Origin: Muricea muricata | Lineage: Eukaryota > Cnidaria > Anthozoa > Malacalcyonacea > Plexauridae | NCBI GenBank assembly: GCA_963855995.1 | Contig: OY979722.1 | Span: 3,472,001 to 3,536,000, forward strand | Direction of reading: 5' to 3' | Length of the DNA: 64,000 nucleotides | Shown: positions 47,736 through 58,847 of the stretch, piece after piece | Numbering within the stretch: position 1 is the first letter of the stretch | Layout: each line of letters begins with the position of its first letter | The notes under the pieces: model-generated | What the model was told of the DNA's origin: nothing | Databases searched by the model: none | Seen by the model: the letters and a program-made list of their open reading frames with translations, nothing else | Made by a program: the position numbers and the translations under genes

Positions 47736-48593
47736 TTATCCGGCAGCTCTTCTTTTGCAGTAAATCAAATAGAACGCTTCACGATAGCTTGGCAAACGTA
47801 GAATGTAAACAAATGGATTCACTGCAAAGTTTGTGCGAAGAAGAATTCTAGATAAAGACGTCGCTAATTTCATGGCAAAATTGTCCATATCTTCAGAATG
47901 TTGGATAAAATTAAGTATCAGAGAAGGCACTGCACAAACGAAAGCAATAAATGCTATAATAATGATTGTCTTTAAAAATCGCTTTTCTTTGAGGATTCGC
48001 TTTTCTTGTGCGCGACTTTCAGTTGAATTTACCGCCGCTATGTCCCTCGACTGTTTTTTCAACTTGTAATATGTAGACGAGTACATAACTGACGATGCTA
48101 TCACAACGATGATACAGAAAGTGAAATGCACTTGATAGATGCTCGTCTCGCGAATATCTGAGAATAGAATCAAAGGAATGACAGAGCTCACCATCAAGAT
48201 AGCTGCGATCCACAAGACCATGGCTTTGCCGTTGATCAAGACACGATATTTCATCGGATAAGCCACTATCAAAAAGCGATCAATCGACACGGAAAGTACC
48301 GATAGGAACGAAACACTCGCGAAAAAACTCGTCAAAAATTGAAATATGGGAGGGCAATGAGTCATCTTTGCGACGTTAAGAAATGGGAAAAATAAACAGG
48401 TCAGGCAATCGGAAACTGCGAGGTTCATGACAAGATATGTTCCTGAATTTCTGAAGCATTTCAGAGGATCTTTAATGAAAACGGCGAGAAGCAAAACATT
48501 CGAGACCACTCCAAGAACAGATATTATGATCCATGATAACTTGAAGTATGTGAATTCATATCCCACGCTATCAGGAGTGTTGATCCCTGCCAT
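47736..48593 (-). CDS. Rhodopsin-like GPCR 8 (duplicate of GPCR 6)
   Basis: Intact, 285 codons, starting MAGINTPDSVGYEF. The NTT sequon of receptor 6 has been lost here (NTP). Motifs: NLAVSD in TM2, SVSIDRF at the end of TM3, LWIAAILMVSS in TM4 (no Trp4.50), CAVP in TM6, FAVNPFVYILRLPSYREAF in TM7/helix 8. A four-residue MKLA insertion precedes TM7. Both copies of the pair are open, so either both are functional or the duplication is young. It is the last minus-strand gene; receptor 9 starts about 1.26 kb away on the other strand. Confidence 0.92.
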   Translation of the reverse strand: MAGINTPDSVGYEFTYFKLSWIIISVLGVVSNVLLLAVFIKDPLKCFRNSGTYLVMNLAVSDCLTCLFFPFLNVAKMTHCPPIFQFLTSFFASVSFLSVLSVSIDRFLIVAYPMKYRVLINGKAMVLWIAAILMVSSVIPLILFSDIRETSIYQVHFTFCIIVVIASSVMYSSTYYKLKKQSRDIAAVNSTESRAQEKRILKEKRFLKTIIIIAFIAFVCAVPSLILNFIQHSEDMDNFAMKLATSLSRILLRTNFAVNPFVYILRLPSYREAFYLIYCKRRAAG

Positions 48594-48634
48594 TCATAGG
48601 CGCGGATATAATCAACGCAGACGCTTTACCAATT

Positions 48635-48664
48635 GTGAACTCCTATCAACTGGGAGAACACAAT
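48635..48664 (+). promoter_or_regulatory. Conserved leader block of receptor 8
   Basis: Plus strand GTGAACTCCTATCAACTGGG followed by AGAACACA, 42-71 bp upstream of the ATG and antisense to the gene. Confidence 0.5.
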
Positions 48665-48777
48665 GTCTACTCCTTATTCTAATTTAACTGATTCTATTTT
48701 TATCAGAACAAAACCTCGACAGGTGCGTCCAAACACATCGATTATGACTATGCCTTAGTACAGCGAATGGACGGTGT

Positions 48778-49400
48778 TAATTCGTGATCGCCCTAGTACG
48801 TTCGAAATTCATTCTTTATGAATCGAAATTTTGTTTTACATTTTGTTGATGGTATTGTAAAGGTCAGTTAAAATAAAAGTATAACGTCTTTCGTAAAATT
48901 TTTCTTTGTTCTTTGTTCATATATTCGTCTTTAATTATTGGATATCCAAGTAGCACAACCACTGACATCATACTGTGTAAAGAGTATCTATGTATGAGAT
49001 TACTTATTTCGTAACATATGACAATACCTAAGGCCGCACTTGTACATGTGTGTTTACTATGATTAATTTCTATGCCTGAATCCATGTGTAATACTTTGAC
49101 TTTTTGTTAAAATCGATGAAGCTTTTTGAAAAGTCATTACGCATTGTGACATCACTGGTTGTGTTATTTCTTATAAAATGAAATTAAATACCTTGACAAG
49201 TAAAATTCAAAAATTCAAAAAATTCTATTAAAGAAGTTATACTGTAATGTCAATGATCATTTCAATGTAATCAAACTGTTGGGGAAAAAATTTGTCTCAT
49301 AAACAGTTTAATTAAAGCTCGAACTTGACCACAATTGTCATTAAAGCAGAGCTTTGCTATGACGCAATATTTCTTTACCGCATATAGCGTAAAAACTGGT
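48778..49400 (+). repeat. Direct repeat R' flanking duplication copy B (right)
   Basis: Partner of 45766-46323. It has an extra ~60 bp around 48940-49000 that R lacks. It occupies much of the divergent intergenic space between receptors 8 and 9. Confidence 0.8.
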
Positions 49401-49854
49401 CCAACGTTATTGCAAACGAAAGTGAGGCGGTTAAGAGTACAAATTCAGAGTTTTACCAAACTTTTCGAAAGGCTTGTATCCTTTGAATCACCAACATCGA
49501 GCAAAAACTTCAAGAGAAATCCACATATGAGAGCCTTCCATTTCCATTTATCTTAGCAAAAAGTCAATATACTGCACCTATATGACACTTTTAAAATGGG
49601 ATAGAAAGTATTGTGCTCATTATTAATTAAAGGGTTTTTAGCAGTTTAAATAGTGTTCTTCCTGAGAGAACAGTCACTTAAAGAGAGATTATCTTGTAAG
49701 CTTCATCTTATGTTATTGGGATTCATCTTTGGCCGCTGTCTAATTAACATACGAACCGCCTAGGTCATCATCCGAAGAATATAAGGGTTAATTTCTGTTC
49801 TTTTCGGCATAGTTGGCTTGGTAACTGCTACAATATCAGTGGAGATTTGTCACT
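49401..49854. other. Upstream region of receptor 9
   Basis: AT-rich leader region. The conserved leader block seen before other receptors is not obvious here. Confidence 0.4.
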
Positions 49855-50730
49855 ATGACAGAAAATAACGTTACGACAAACGCCAGCATTCAAATTCCGT
49901 ACAACGAAATACCGCTTGCACTGATCTCAACCACCGGAGTGATTTCAAATCTATTGCTTCTTGTCGCTTTCATCAAAGATCCTCTGAAATGCTTCAGAAA
50001 TTCGGGAATATATCTCGTGATGAACCTTGCAGTTTCCGATTTCCTAACGTGTTCAGTCGCTCCGTTTTATTTCGCAAAAAGAAATGAGACACCAATAACA
50101 CTGTCGCATGCCATCGTAGAATTTCTGGAATTTTGGTTTGGAGGTGTCTCATTTTTATCCATTACTTCCATATCGATTGATCGTTTCCTGATGGTGGCTT
50201 ATCCTCTTAAACGCCGCTTTTTGATGAAAGAAAGACGTATAATCCTGTGGTTGGCAGCTATTTGGATGGTGAGCTGTATTGTTGCTGGATCATCACTATT
50301 TCATGATCGCGAGAATAATCGAAACAACTGCTACATAATTAGCATGATTCTTATCATACTATCAGCAGCTATATACTCTTTAACATATCACAAGTTGAAA
50401 AAACAGTCGAAGAAAGTGGCTTCACAGAATTCAAACGAAAGTTGTGCACAACAGATACGAATCCTCAAAGAAAAGCGATTTTTAAAGACAATCATTATCA
50501 TAGCATGTATTGCTTTCGTTTGTGTAGTTCCTTTCATGATATTTTTCCTTAGCTATGATTCGCTGAATCTTCCGAGCGATAACGTGAGCTCTGAAATTAT
50601 TGGCACAGCGATTCTGTTCATCGTTTACATAAACTTTGCCGTAAATCCACTCATATACCTTCTACGTTTACCAAACTATCGCAAAACATTTCACTTGCTT
50701 TACTGGAGAAGAAAAATAACTCCTAGTTGA
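49855..50730 (+). CDS. Rhodopsin-like GPCR 9 of the array
   Basis: Intact 291-codon receptor and first gene of the plus-strand half. Starts MTENNVTTNASIQ with NVT and NAS sequons. TM1 has GVISN, ICL1 KDPLKCFRNSGIYLVMNL, TM2 NLAVSD, TM3 ends SISIDRFLMV, TM4 LWLAAIWMVSC, ICL3 has AQQIRILKEKRFLK, TM6 CVVP, TM7 FAVNPLIYLLRLPNYRKTF. A single Cys lies in the short loop between TM4 and TM5, without a Cys3.25 partner. Predicted G-protein-coupled receptor; ligand unknown. Confidence 0.92.
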   Translation: MTENNVTTNASIQIPYNEIPLALISTTGVISNLLLLVAFIKDPLKCFRNSGIYLVMNLAVSDFLTCSVAPFYFAKRNETPITLSHAIVEFLEFWFGGVSFLSITSISIDRFLMVAYPLKRRFLMKERRIILWLAAIWMVSCIVAGSSLFHDRENNRNNCYIISMILIILSAAIYSLTYHKLKKQSKKVASQNSNESCAQQIRILKEKRFLKTIIIIACIAFVCVVPFMIFFLSYDSLNLPSDNVSSEIIGTAILFIVYINFAVNPLIYLLRLPNYRKTFHLLYWRRKITPS

Positions 50731-51175
50731 GGTGATTCTTGCTAACACATAGACGAGTCACCTAATGCTGATTCAGAACGACTCGACGAAATTTACAACT
50801 ACAGTAGCACTACTAGTATACCAAATCAATCCCTTCTAAGAGAAAGATTTTCACCAGTGACATATATATGGAGCCGAACTATACTTAGAAATCAATCAAG
50901 TTACATTGTGGAAGAACTATACTCCACCACTGGAGCGGGTTATTCAAAAGCAGGCTAGCCTAACCCTGGGTTAATTGAAAATGTAATGATTAACCGCTAA
51001 TTAATATCAACAACTCTTAACCAATCAGAATCGAGTAAACAGACGAGAATGATATTAGAGACGTTTTTCATCATGGAAGTTTTAATAATTTTAATGAAAT
51101 GCTTTATTAAACCTAAACGCGCAAACAGCACAGAAACGGCAACTGGCAAACACGATTCCTTGCTACACATGCTAT
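50731..51175. other. Intergenic DNA between receptors 9 and 10
   Basis: No gene or repeat recognised. Confidence 0.4.
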
Positions 51176-52021
51176 ATGGCTGACACATTCTCTTACAACT
51201 ATGCCAGTCTGGATTACATAGTCGTGGTATTTTACATCATTTGCATTTTCGGTGCAATTTCACACGTGTTTCTTATTACTGCGTTCATAAAAGACCCCCT
51301 GAAATGCTTCAAGAACTTCGCGACATATCTTGTTGAAAATTTAGCTGTTTCGGACTTTTTGACCTGTTTCTTCGGTCCATTCTCGTGCTGTGTTCCTACC
51401 AAATGGTACTCGACCTGTCAATTCATTATACATGCTACCTCTAGCGCATCCCTTTTATCAATAGTTTCTATTTCACTCGATCGGTTCCTAATAGTTGTAT
51501 ATCCCTTGAAACACCGTGTCATGACGAAAGGAAAATTACTGATAGTATGGTTGACCTGTATTTGGCTTGCTAGTTCGATATATCCAGCGAAAACCTATAT
51601 TTTAAAGAGGAAAAGTAATGATGGTAGACTGATAATAAATATTCTGGGGTCATCACTCGTTTCCTCGATGGGCATAATATATGGACTTACATATTAAAAG
51701 CTGAAAAAGCAGTCCGAAAATTGTGCTCTGGCAAATGTCCCCGATCGACAGCGAGCGATTCGAGTGAAAAAAGAGAAACAATTTTTGGGAACAATTGTAC
51801 TCATAGCGGGCATAACTGTTTTTTGTGGCGGGTCCACGGCGATATTTCATCATTACGCATTTTTCGCCGAAAGCCTTCGAGTTACTCCAAGGCTAGACGG
51901 ACTATTTTCTAGCATATACTTTTTCAGTTTTGCTATAAACCCACTCGTGTATGTGCTGCGTTTCCCAAACTATCGAAACACATTTTATTTATTATACTGT
52001 TGTAAATCAGAACGGAACTAG
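51176..52021 (+). pseudogene. GPCR 10, divergent member with one nonsense codon
   Basis: The most divergent member. From MADTFSYNYASL it is open to the end of TM5, where TYYKLKKQ of relatives becomes TY, then TAA (51695-51697), then KLKKQSEN in the same frame. The rest (ICL3, TM6, TM7 with INPLVYVLRFPNYRNTF) is open to 52021. It differs in having ENLAVSD in TM2, SISLDRF, several Cys between TM2 and TM3 (FSCCVPTKWYSTCQF), and a charged segment after TM4 (ILKRKSNDGR). TM6 reads CGGSTAIF with no recognisable CWxP-like proline. It could be a pseudogene, a null allele, or a truncated five-TM product; I favour pseudogene. Confidence 0.8.
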
Positions 52022-52161
52022 CTTTATTCTTCATCATGATCATCACCTGCATATGACGGTGGAAACACAAGCTCCAGCTCGAAATACAAGTTCGCCTTCT
52101 GTGCTGCCACATGTCAAATACTGTCCTTAAAATGTGAAATTCACTGGTCTGGACGAGCTAG

Positions 52162-53281
<1,120 letters not shown>

Positions 53282-54163
53282 ATGACAGAAAATAACACAA
53301 CGACCAACGTCAGCTACGAGTTAACGTTCAACATGATACCGCTTACAGCAATGTCTCTTCTAGGTGCGGTTTCGAATGCTTTACTTCTGGTCGCTTTCAT
53401 TAAAGATCCTCTGAAATGCTTCAGAAATTCAGCAACATATCTTGTCATGAACCTTGCAGTTTCCGACTGCCTCTCATGTTTGGTTGCTCCATTCTATCTT
53501 GAAGCGAAAGATGAGATTCCAAAAACTGCGTCGGGTTTTATTTCTGATTTTTTAGGAATCTGTTTCGGAGGTGTGTCGTTCGTATCAATTACTTCAATAT
53601 CGTTTGATCGCTTCCTAATGGTGGCTTATCCAATAAAACATCGCATATTGATGGAAGGCAAACTTATAATCCTGTGGCTAACAGCTATTTGGACACTAAG
53701 CTGTCTCATTTATGTTTTACAAAACTATGTTCATATGCATGGCAAAAACGTAGGATACATGTTTAGTGTTATATTAATTGTACTATCGTCAGTTATGTAC
53801 GCGTCTACATATTACAAGTTGAAAAAACAATCAAGGAACATGACTTTACAAAATTCAATCGAAAGTCGTGCACAAGAGATTCGAATCCTTAAAGAAAAGC
53901 GATTTTTGAAGACAATCATTATAATAGCATGTATTGCTTTCGTTTGCGTAGTTCCACCCATGATATTTTTTCTCGACTATGGGGAGAATCATCCCTTGAG
54001 TCCGCTGAAGGACAAATTAACCTCTCAAATTGTTGGAACAGTAATCGTTTTGTTCATTTATGTAAGCTTTGCAGTAAACCCATTCATTTACATTCTACGC
54101 TTGCCAAACTATCGCAGAACATTTTCCTTGCTTTATTGCAGAAGAAAGACAGCTTCTAGTTAA
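53282..54163 (+). CDS. Rhodopsin-like GPCR 11 of the array
   Basis: Intact, 293 codons. Approximate layout: extracellular 1-18 with sequons at N4/N5 and N9; TM1 19-40 (N1.50 at 32); ICL1 41-50; TM2 52-72 (D2.50 at 62); TM3 88-112 ending FDRF at 108-111; TM4 128-148; TM5 157-178 without proline; basic ICL3 179-208; TM6 209-231 with CVVP at 222-225; TM7 248-272 with NPFIY at 266-270; helix 8 and a short tail with Cys286, a possible palmitoylation site. The residue before the Asp of DRF is Phe instead of Ile. The ECL2 is very short and lacks Cys. N-terminus closest to receptor 7. Plasma-membrane receptor, ligand unknown. Confidence 0.93.
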   Translation: MTENNTTTNVSYELTFNMIPLTAMSLLGAVSNALLLVAFIKDPLKCFRNSATYLVMNLAVSDCLSCLVAPFYLEAKDEIPKTASGFISDFLGICFGGVSFVSITSISFDRFLMVAYPIKHRILMEGKLIILWLTAIWTLSCLIYVLQNYVHMHGKNVGYMFSVILIVLSSVMYASTYYKLKKQSRNMTLQNSIESRAQEIRILKEKRFLKTIIIIACIAFVCVVPPMIFFLDYGENHPLSPLKDKLTSQIVGTVIVLFIYVSFAVNPFIYILRLPNYRRTFSLLYCRRKTASS

Positions 54164-54185
54164 TCAAAGTTTATAGATGTATAGT

Positions 54186-54238
54186 AGATGTTTCCACTAA
54201 TCATAGTTAACTTTAATCAATTTTTACACAACCAGCCC
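54186..54238 (+). mobile_element. Truncated GGGGCCGG-family MITE
   Basis: GTTTCCACTAATCATAGTTA ... TTTTTACACAACCAGCCC matches one end of the 62884 element. It begins within ~25 bp of the receptor 11 stop codon, so it probably lies in the 3' untranslated region. Confidence 0.6.
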
Positions 54239-55685
54239 TTGCTGACAAGTTGTAACAACTCTGTTCACAAGCTGTTGATAAGATGTCTTCGCACTGCTGG
54301 AACAAGTTTCAAACAAGCTATAAAAAACTTGAAACAAATTGTTACCAACTTTACTTGTAACAAGCATGTGGAATTATCAGACTGTAGCAAGGTTGACAAC
54401 GCAAAACTGTACGTAGCAACATTGTTATTCAACAGGACAACCTTGTCACAAGTCTGATAATTCCATCAAGTTTGTTACAAGTTGTTAACAGCTTGTTCTA
54501 AAATTGTTCACAACTTGGGACAAGCACTTGGAAGACAAATTGTCGACAGACTTGGTGTGTATTCTGAACGATCTCATTTTCATGACGTTCTCGTACCAAC
54601 TAAGCCTTCAGCAATGTAACCTCACAATGATATGAATAAACTCGAATAACACATCCCAGTAATTCCGAAATCAAAATACGAATCCCCTTGTATGCAGCAA
54701 TCCTGGTACAGTCCAGCATGCACTTAAAGCCATAATTGAGGGTAATCATTGAGCATTTTGTGCGCCTCCTGTTCGTTTCATAGGATGAGTTATCTGGTCT
54801 AGTCGAATCAGTAATTCCTCCCACTAATAATTGAGACCATGCCTTGCATGAAAATCTGTAATTTTGCAACATTATACAACAACTTGTAAATAGTATTTTT
54901 AAATTGTAATAAATTTTTAAATTAATTATTCTGTTTGTATTTGTGTTAGGCCCCTGGTAAAAATTAGCATTGTGTTGACGAAGGTATAGCCTGTTTAAAT
55001 AAAGTTTTTACTTTATCATTACAAAAGACCAAAAAAGAATAAGCGAAGGACAAGGATGGCTCATGGTGGCCAATCCGCCTGTATATTCACTACTCTGTAT
55101 CTATATTTATGTACTATTATCGATATGTACAGCAATGGCTAGGAAAAATTCATTATAAATACGCGTACCAAACAAGTTATAAGTGTCGTTTTATGAGTTC
55201 TGGAATTGTTAATTTCATATTTTTCAGTTTGTCCCAGAAAATTGCCACTTTAACAAAACAGAGTCGAAACATAGTTAAAAGAATAGAATTGGAATACAGT
55301 TAAAATAATAGATGAAACGAGAAATTTCTGAGTCATTTTTTGTGGATCATAGATTATAGTCATATTCTCAGTAACTGGAAACTTGAATATTAAATAATAA
55401 CAAAATGATTTACTCCAACCCTCCTCTTGAATAAACATTGAAAACTTTTAATATATTTTTTTTTATTACTTAAACTTTTTATTAAAACAATAAAAATTCA
55501 TAATTAATAATATTTTAATTAATTTTTCAAAAATTATGAATAACCGTTAGCTTCAAGGGTCGGTTCTACCACGCTCTGTATGAGTTTCTTCCTGTACGTT
55601 TTCTTCCACTTAAATTTGTGGTTGTCGGTGCATAGTGGATATCTTAACTGCCAGAGCACCAACGGCGGAGCATTATTGATAAAAC
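54239..55685. other. Intergenic DNA with inverted and short repeats
   Basis: 54240-54545 is built of degenerate CAAGTTGTAACAA-like words. Within it TGGAATTATCAGACT (near 54369) pairs with AGTCTGATAATTCCA (to 54465). From 54546 to 55630 no gene is seen. The leader block of receptor 12 is at about 55635-55660 (GGATATCTTAACTGCCAGAG). Confidence 0.45.
55635..55660 (+). promoter_or_regulatory. Conserved leader block of receptor 12
   Basis: GTGGATATCTTAACTGCCAG then AGCACC, ~26-51 bp upstream of the ATG, sense orientation. Confidence 0.45.
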
Positions 55686-56543
55686 ATGGCCGAAAATAAC
55701 ACTGCAACAAACGTCAGCTACGCGTTTACGTACAACAAAATACCGCATATAGCAATCTGCATTCTTGGAGTGATTTCAAATGTTTTACTTCTCGTCGCTT
55801 TCATTAAGGATCCTCTGAAATGCTTCAGAAATTCAGGAACATATCTTGTCATGAACCTTTCAGTTTCCGACTGTCTAGTCTGTTTGGTTGGTTCGTTCTT
55901 TATCACAACAGGAAATAGGATATCAGGAACTGTTTTACAATCGATTGTTATATTTCTATTATTTTGGCTCGGAAGTGTCTCATTTCTATCGATTACTTCA
56001 ATATCGATTGATCGTTTCCAAATGGTAACGTATCCGATAAAACATCGCATTTTGATGAAGGGCCAACTTATAATCCTATGGATAGCAGCTATTTGGATAG
56101 TGAGTTGTGTCAATCCTTCACTATTTCTAGTGTATGGTCTGAAGACCGGCAGCAGCATTACAAACATATCTGGTGCAATCTTTATCGTATTATCGGCAGT
56201 TATGTACTCGTCTACGTATTACAAGTTGAAAAAACAGTCGAGAAACATGGCTGCAGTAAATTCGACTGAAAGTCGTGCACAAGAAATACGAAACCTTCAA
56301 GAAAAAAGATTTTTGAATACAATCATTATAATAGCATGTGTAGCTGTTGGATATGTGGTGCCGTTTGGTATCGTTCATCTGTGTATTTCGAAACACAAAA
56401 TGTCTGAAGTTCTGGATGCAGCCTTGCTATTCATATTTTACTCAAACTTTGCAGTGAATCCAGTAATTTACATTCTACGCCTGCCAAACTATCGTAAAAC
56501 ATTCTATTTGCTTTATTGCAAAAGAAAAACAGCTTCCACATGA
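55686..56543 (+). CDS. Rhodopsin-like GPCR 12 of the array
   Basis: Intact, 285 codons, starting MAENNTATNVSYAFTYNK with NNT and NVS sequons. GVISN in TM1, NLSVSD in TM2, SISIDRFQMVTYPIKHR after TM3, LWIAAIWIVSC in TM4, TYYKLKKQSRNM in TM5/ICL3, AVGYVVP in TM6 and FAVNPVIYILRLPNYRKTF in TM7. TM6 is more divergent than in relatives, and ICL3 has NLQEKRFL where others have ILKEKRFL. Ends in KRKTAST. Class A receptor of unknown ligand. Confidence 0.92.
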   Translation: MAENNTATNVSYAFTYNKIPHIAICILGVISNVLLLVAFIKDPLKCFRNSGTYLVMNLSVSDCLVCLVGSFFITTGNRISGTVLQSIVIFLLFWLGSVSFLSITSISIDRFQMVTYPIKHRILMKGQLIILWIAAIWIVSCVNPSLFLVYGLKTGSSITNISGAIFIVLSAVMYSSTYYKLKKQSRNMAAVNSTESRAQEIRNLQEKRFLNTIIIIACVAVGYVVPFGIVHLCISKHKMSEVLDAALLFIFYSNFAVNPVIYILRLPNYRKTFYLLYCKRKTAST

Positions 56544-56555
56544 GATCAGGCCTAA

Positions 56556-56793
56556 AGGCTGTTTTCCATTTACGCGTTTTACACACGTACGTACTCGCAC
56601 GTAAAAGTCTAAATCAAAATCAATATTATATTTAAAATGAACAAATGTTTTGATGGAGAGAACTCAGCATTCCCTACGAGTTAGCATACTTTAGTGGTTC
56701 TATATTTGTTATTAATACAAACTACTTAGAAGAGTTTAAACTTTTACGTGCGTGCACGTACGTTTAAAAATTGGATAACTGGAAAGCAGCCTT
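56556..56793. mobile_element. Probable MITE downstream of receptor 12
   Basis: Imperfect inverted ends AAGGCTGTTTTCC/GGAAAGCAGCCTTA. Inner segments TTTTACACACGTACGTAC and CGTGCACGTACGTTTAAA also pair. No clear target duplication. Confidence 0.5.
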
Positions 56794-57527
56794 AAGAATG
56801 GGTAGCGTAACGCGTCTTAGGTGGGGGGTGGGGGGAGGGTACATTAATCAAAACCGATAATCGTCCCAATAAGAGGACCCTTACCCCTCGCCCACCTGAA
56901 ATCATACATGACTCCTCCTATCCAAGACCATGCGTGCAAACAGAACGGTCAAAAAATTGTTTTACTACAGAACAACACAAAATTTGGACTTATCGAGTGA
57001 AGACCCGGCTTCGTTGGCACGTTATTAAGTGATCGCCTATTGTTGGCATCTTCACAGACACTAAATATAATTTTACAAGATTAAAAGCGCTTTTAAACTA
57101 TGCGACTTGTGGCACAACTTGCAGCGCAATTTTGTTGCGACACAAGTAACAAGCGAAATCGCAAGGTGTAACATTCCTCGCAATCATAAAGTCATGCAAC
57201 ATTTTTGTTGCAAGAGGCATCGCACGAAGTAGAAACAGGTTCTACTTTTCGCAAAGCTACACTGCATTTTCTTGCCATTGCACAGTGTAACAACCCTCTA
57301 GCAACTTGTCTTGCAATATTTCTGTTGAGCAGCCAATAGAAACTCACTGTTCAAAAATGGATCCCAGCCTCAACTGGGATTGCGAGACAAGTTTTAAGAG
57401 ACGTTGCACCGTGAACATCCCTGATTATGAAACCCAAGACAAGCCGCATAGTGCATTGCAGCGCCTGAACCATATCTTCCATTATCTATCCGATCTACCA
57501 TCTTATGGCCATAAAATGTATTGCGGA
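56794..57527. other. Intergenic DNA with GCAACA-rich words
   Basis: 57080-57330 holds degenerate TTGTTGC/GCAACA-type words suggestive of an old foldback element. No gene. Confidence 0.35.
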
Positions 57528-57678
57528 CAGTAGCGAAGCCAGCTCGACATTTGGTCATGCAAATGCAAATTTTCCTGTGTTTTTGACCGTATAAGGAATT
57601 AATTTCTAAAGAAATGAACAATGATAATGATTTAAATTTGCATAGCATGACCAAATTGTCGTGCTGGCTTCGCTACTG
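57528..57678. mobile_element. hAT-like MITE with 8 bp target duplication
   Basis: 151 bp with ends CAGTAGCGAAGCCAGC and its complement. Flanks ATTGCGGA (left) and ATTACGGA (right) are an 8 bp duplication with one mismatch, typical of hAT. Interior has no coding capacity. Confidence 0.82.
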
Positions 57679-58847
57679 ATTACGGATGTTTGCCTTCCAA
57701 AATTGCAATCCACAATAAGTCACAAAATATATAAATATCTTTAATATAAGATCTCTCACAAATCACTTTCACTTTGCTCGTGCCGAGAGCACAGATCACA
57801 AGACCCTATCGTCCTTCAGGACCACGTCGTGTAACTGTCCGTATAATGTATCATGCTATCTATTGAAAATACTATTAAAAATATAGAGTCTCCAGTCTTC
57901 GACAAATTGAGCTAAACATATTTGGCAACCATGCATGATTTTGATTTCTTCTGTTTTAAATAAATAAGAATTTTGTTACATGTGGATGATCTGAGGATTC
58001 GGTTTTGAGAACCCTGTTTTTTTATGGTGAACTACTTGAAAAACATCATTGTTTCATTTCTAAAAACATTGCAGACACTGGGCTATTTTTTGCCATCATG
58101 GAGAGATTGGCCTGTACTTATCTTACTCGCAGTTCTCTATGGATTTACTAGACGGTTTATTGAGGTTATTCATAGTGAGATCACACTTTCTGAAAAATAT
58201 TCTCGGAAACTGCAACACTTTGTCATAATTAGGTCCATTGCAAAGGACTCAACGGTGTAAAATTGATTACTGAGAACAACAGACATAATACATTACAGAT
58301 GAATATGCATATCCACGATTATTTTAAGAAAACTTCATAATTCATGTACATATACAAGTCAATAAACATTTATAAGCATCGTTCAAAGTGTTATTGGTTA
58401 CTTAGCTCATAGGCAATGTATCATATTCCACCTTGAACAAAAATTTATATACTTTCAAATACTCGGCTTTTTTATAATTCATGTTTTGAAACACAAGATG
58501 ACATTATACTTTGGAATTTCTTTTTTCCATATTCGTTGTTAAATCCGGCTGAGATCAATCAATTGACTGCTTCAAAGTCACGTTTTGCTTGAAAGAAGTA
58601 ACAACAAAATTCTTCATCGTCTCATTTGAAAGAGACTCCAAATTGAACAATACAAATCTATCACAGAATTCTTAAAACTGCCTTATTTCTCAACACGGAT
58701 TGAAAAAGTTTTAAACAATATTTGATTGTTGGTAGGTATTTAGGAGTAGCTTTGAATGGCTTTTCCTTTTGTTTCGTCACCAAAACATAGTCAATGAGGA
58801 GGAAAACTAATCCAAGATGGCGGACAGTTCGTTGATTTAGGTGAGAA
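57679..58847. other. Intergenic DNA
   Basis: A 78-codon open frame at 58024-58260 has one hydrophobic segment (WPVLILLAVLYGF) but no recognisable domain or context, so it is not called. Confidence 0.4.

Larger units (their letters stand above)
46334..48779 (-). repeat. Segmental duplication, copy B (contains receptor 8)
   Basis: Collinear with 41128-43100 apart from the 455 bp Harbinger-like MITE. It is bracketed by the direct repeats R and R', which suggests it arrived by recombination or insertion into an R-like sequence. Confidence 0.85.

Noticed and set aside
58024..58260. 78-codon open frame with one hydrophobic segment
   Set aside because: No domain, no neighbour support, ordinary length for chance frames in AT-rich DNA.
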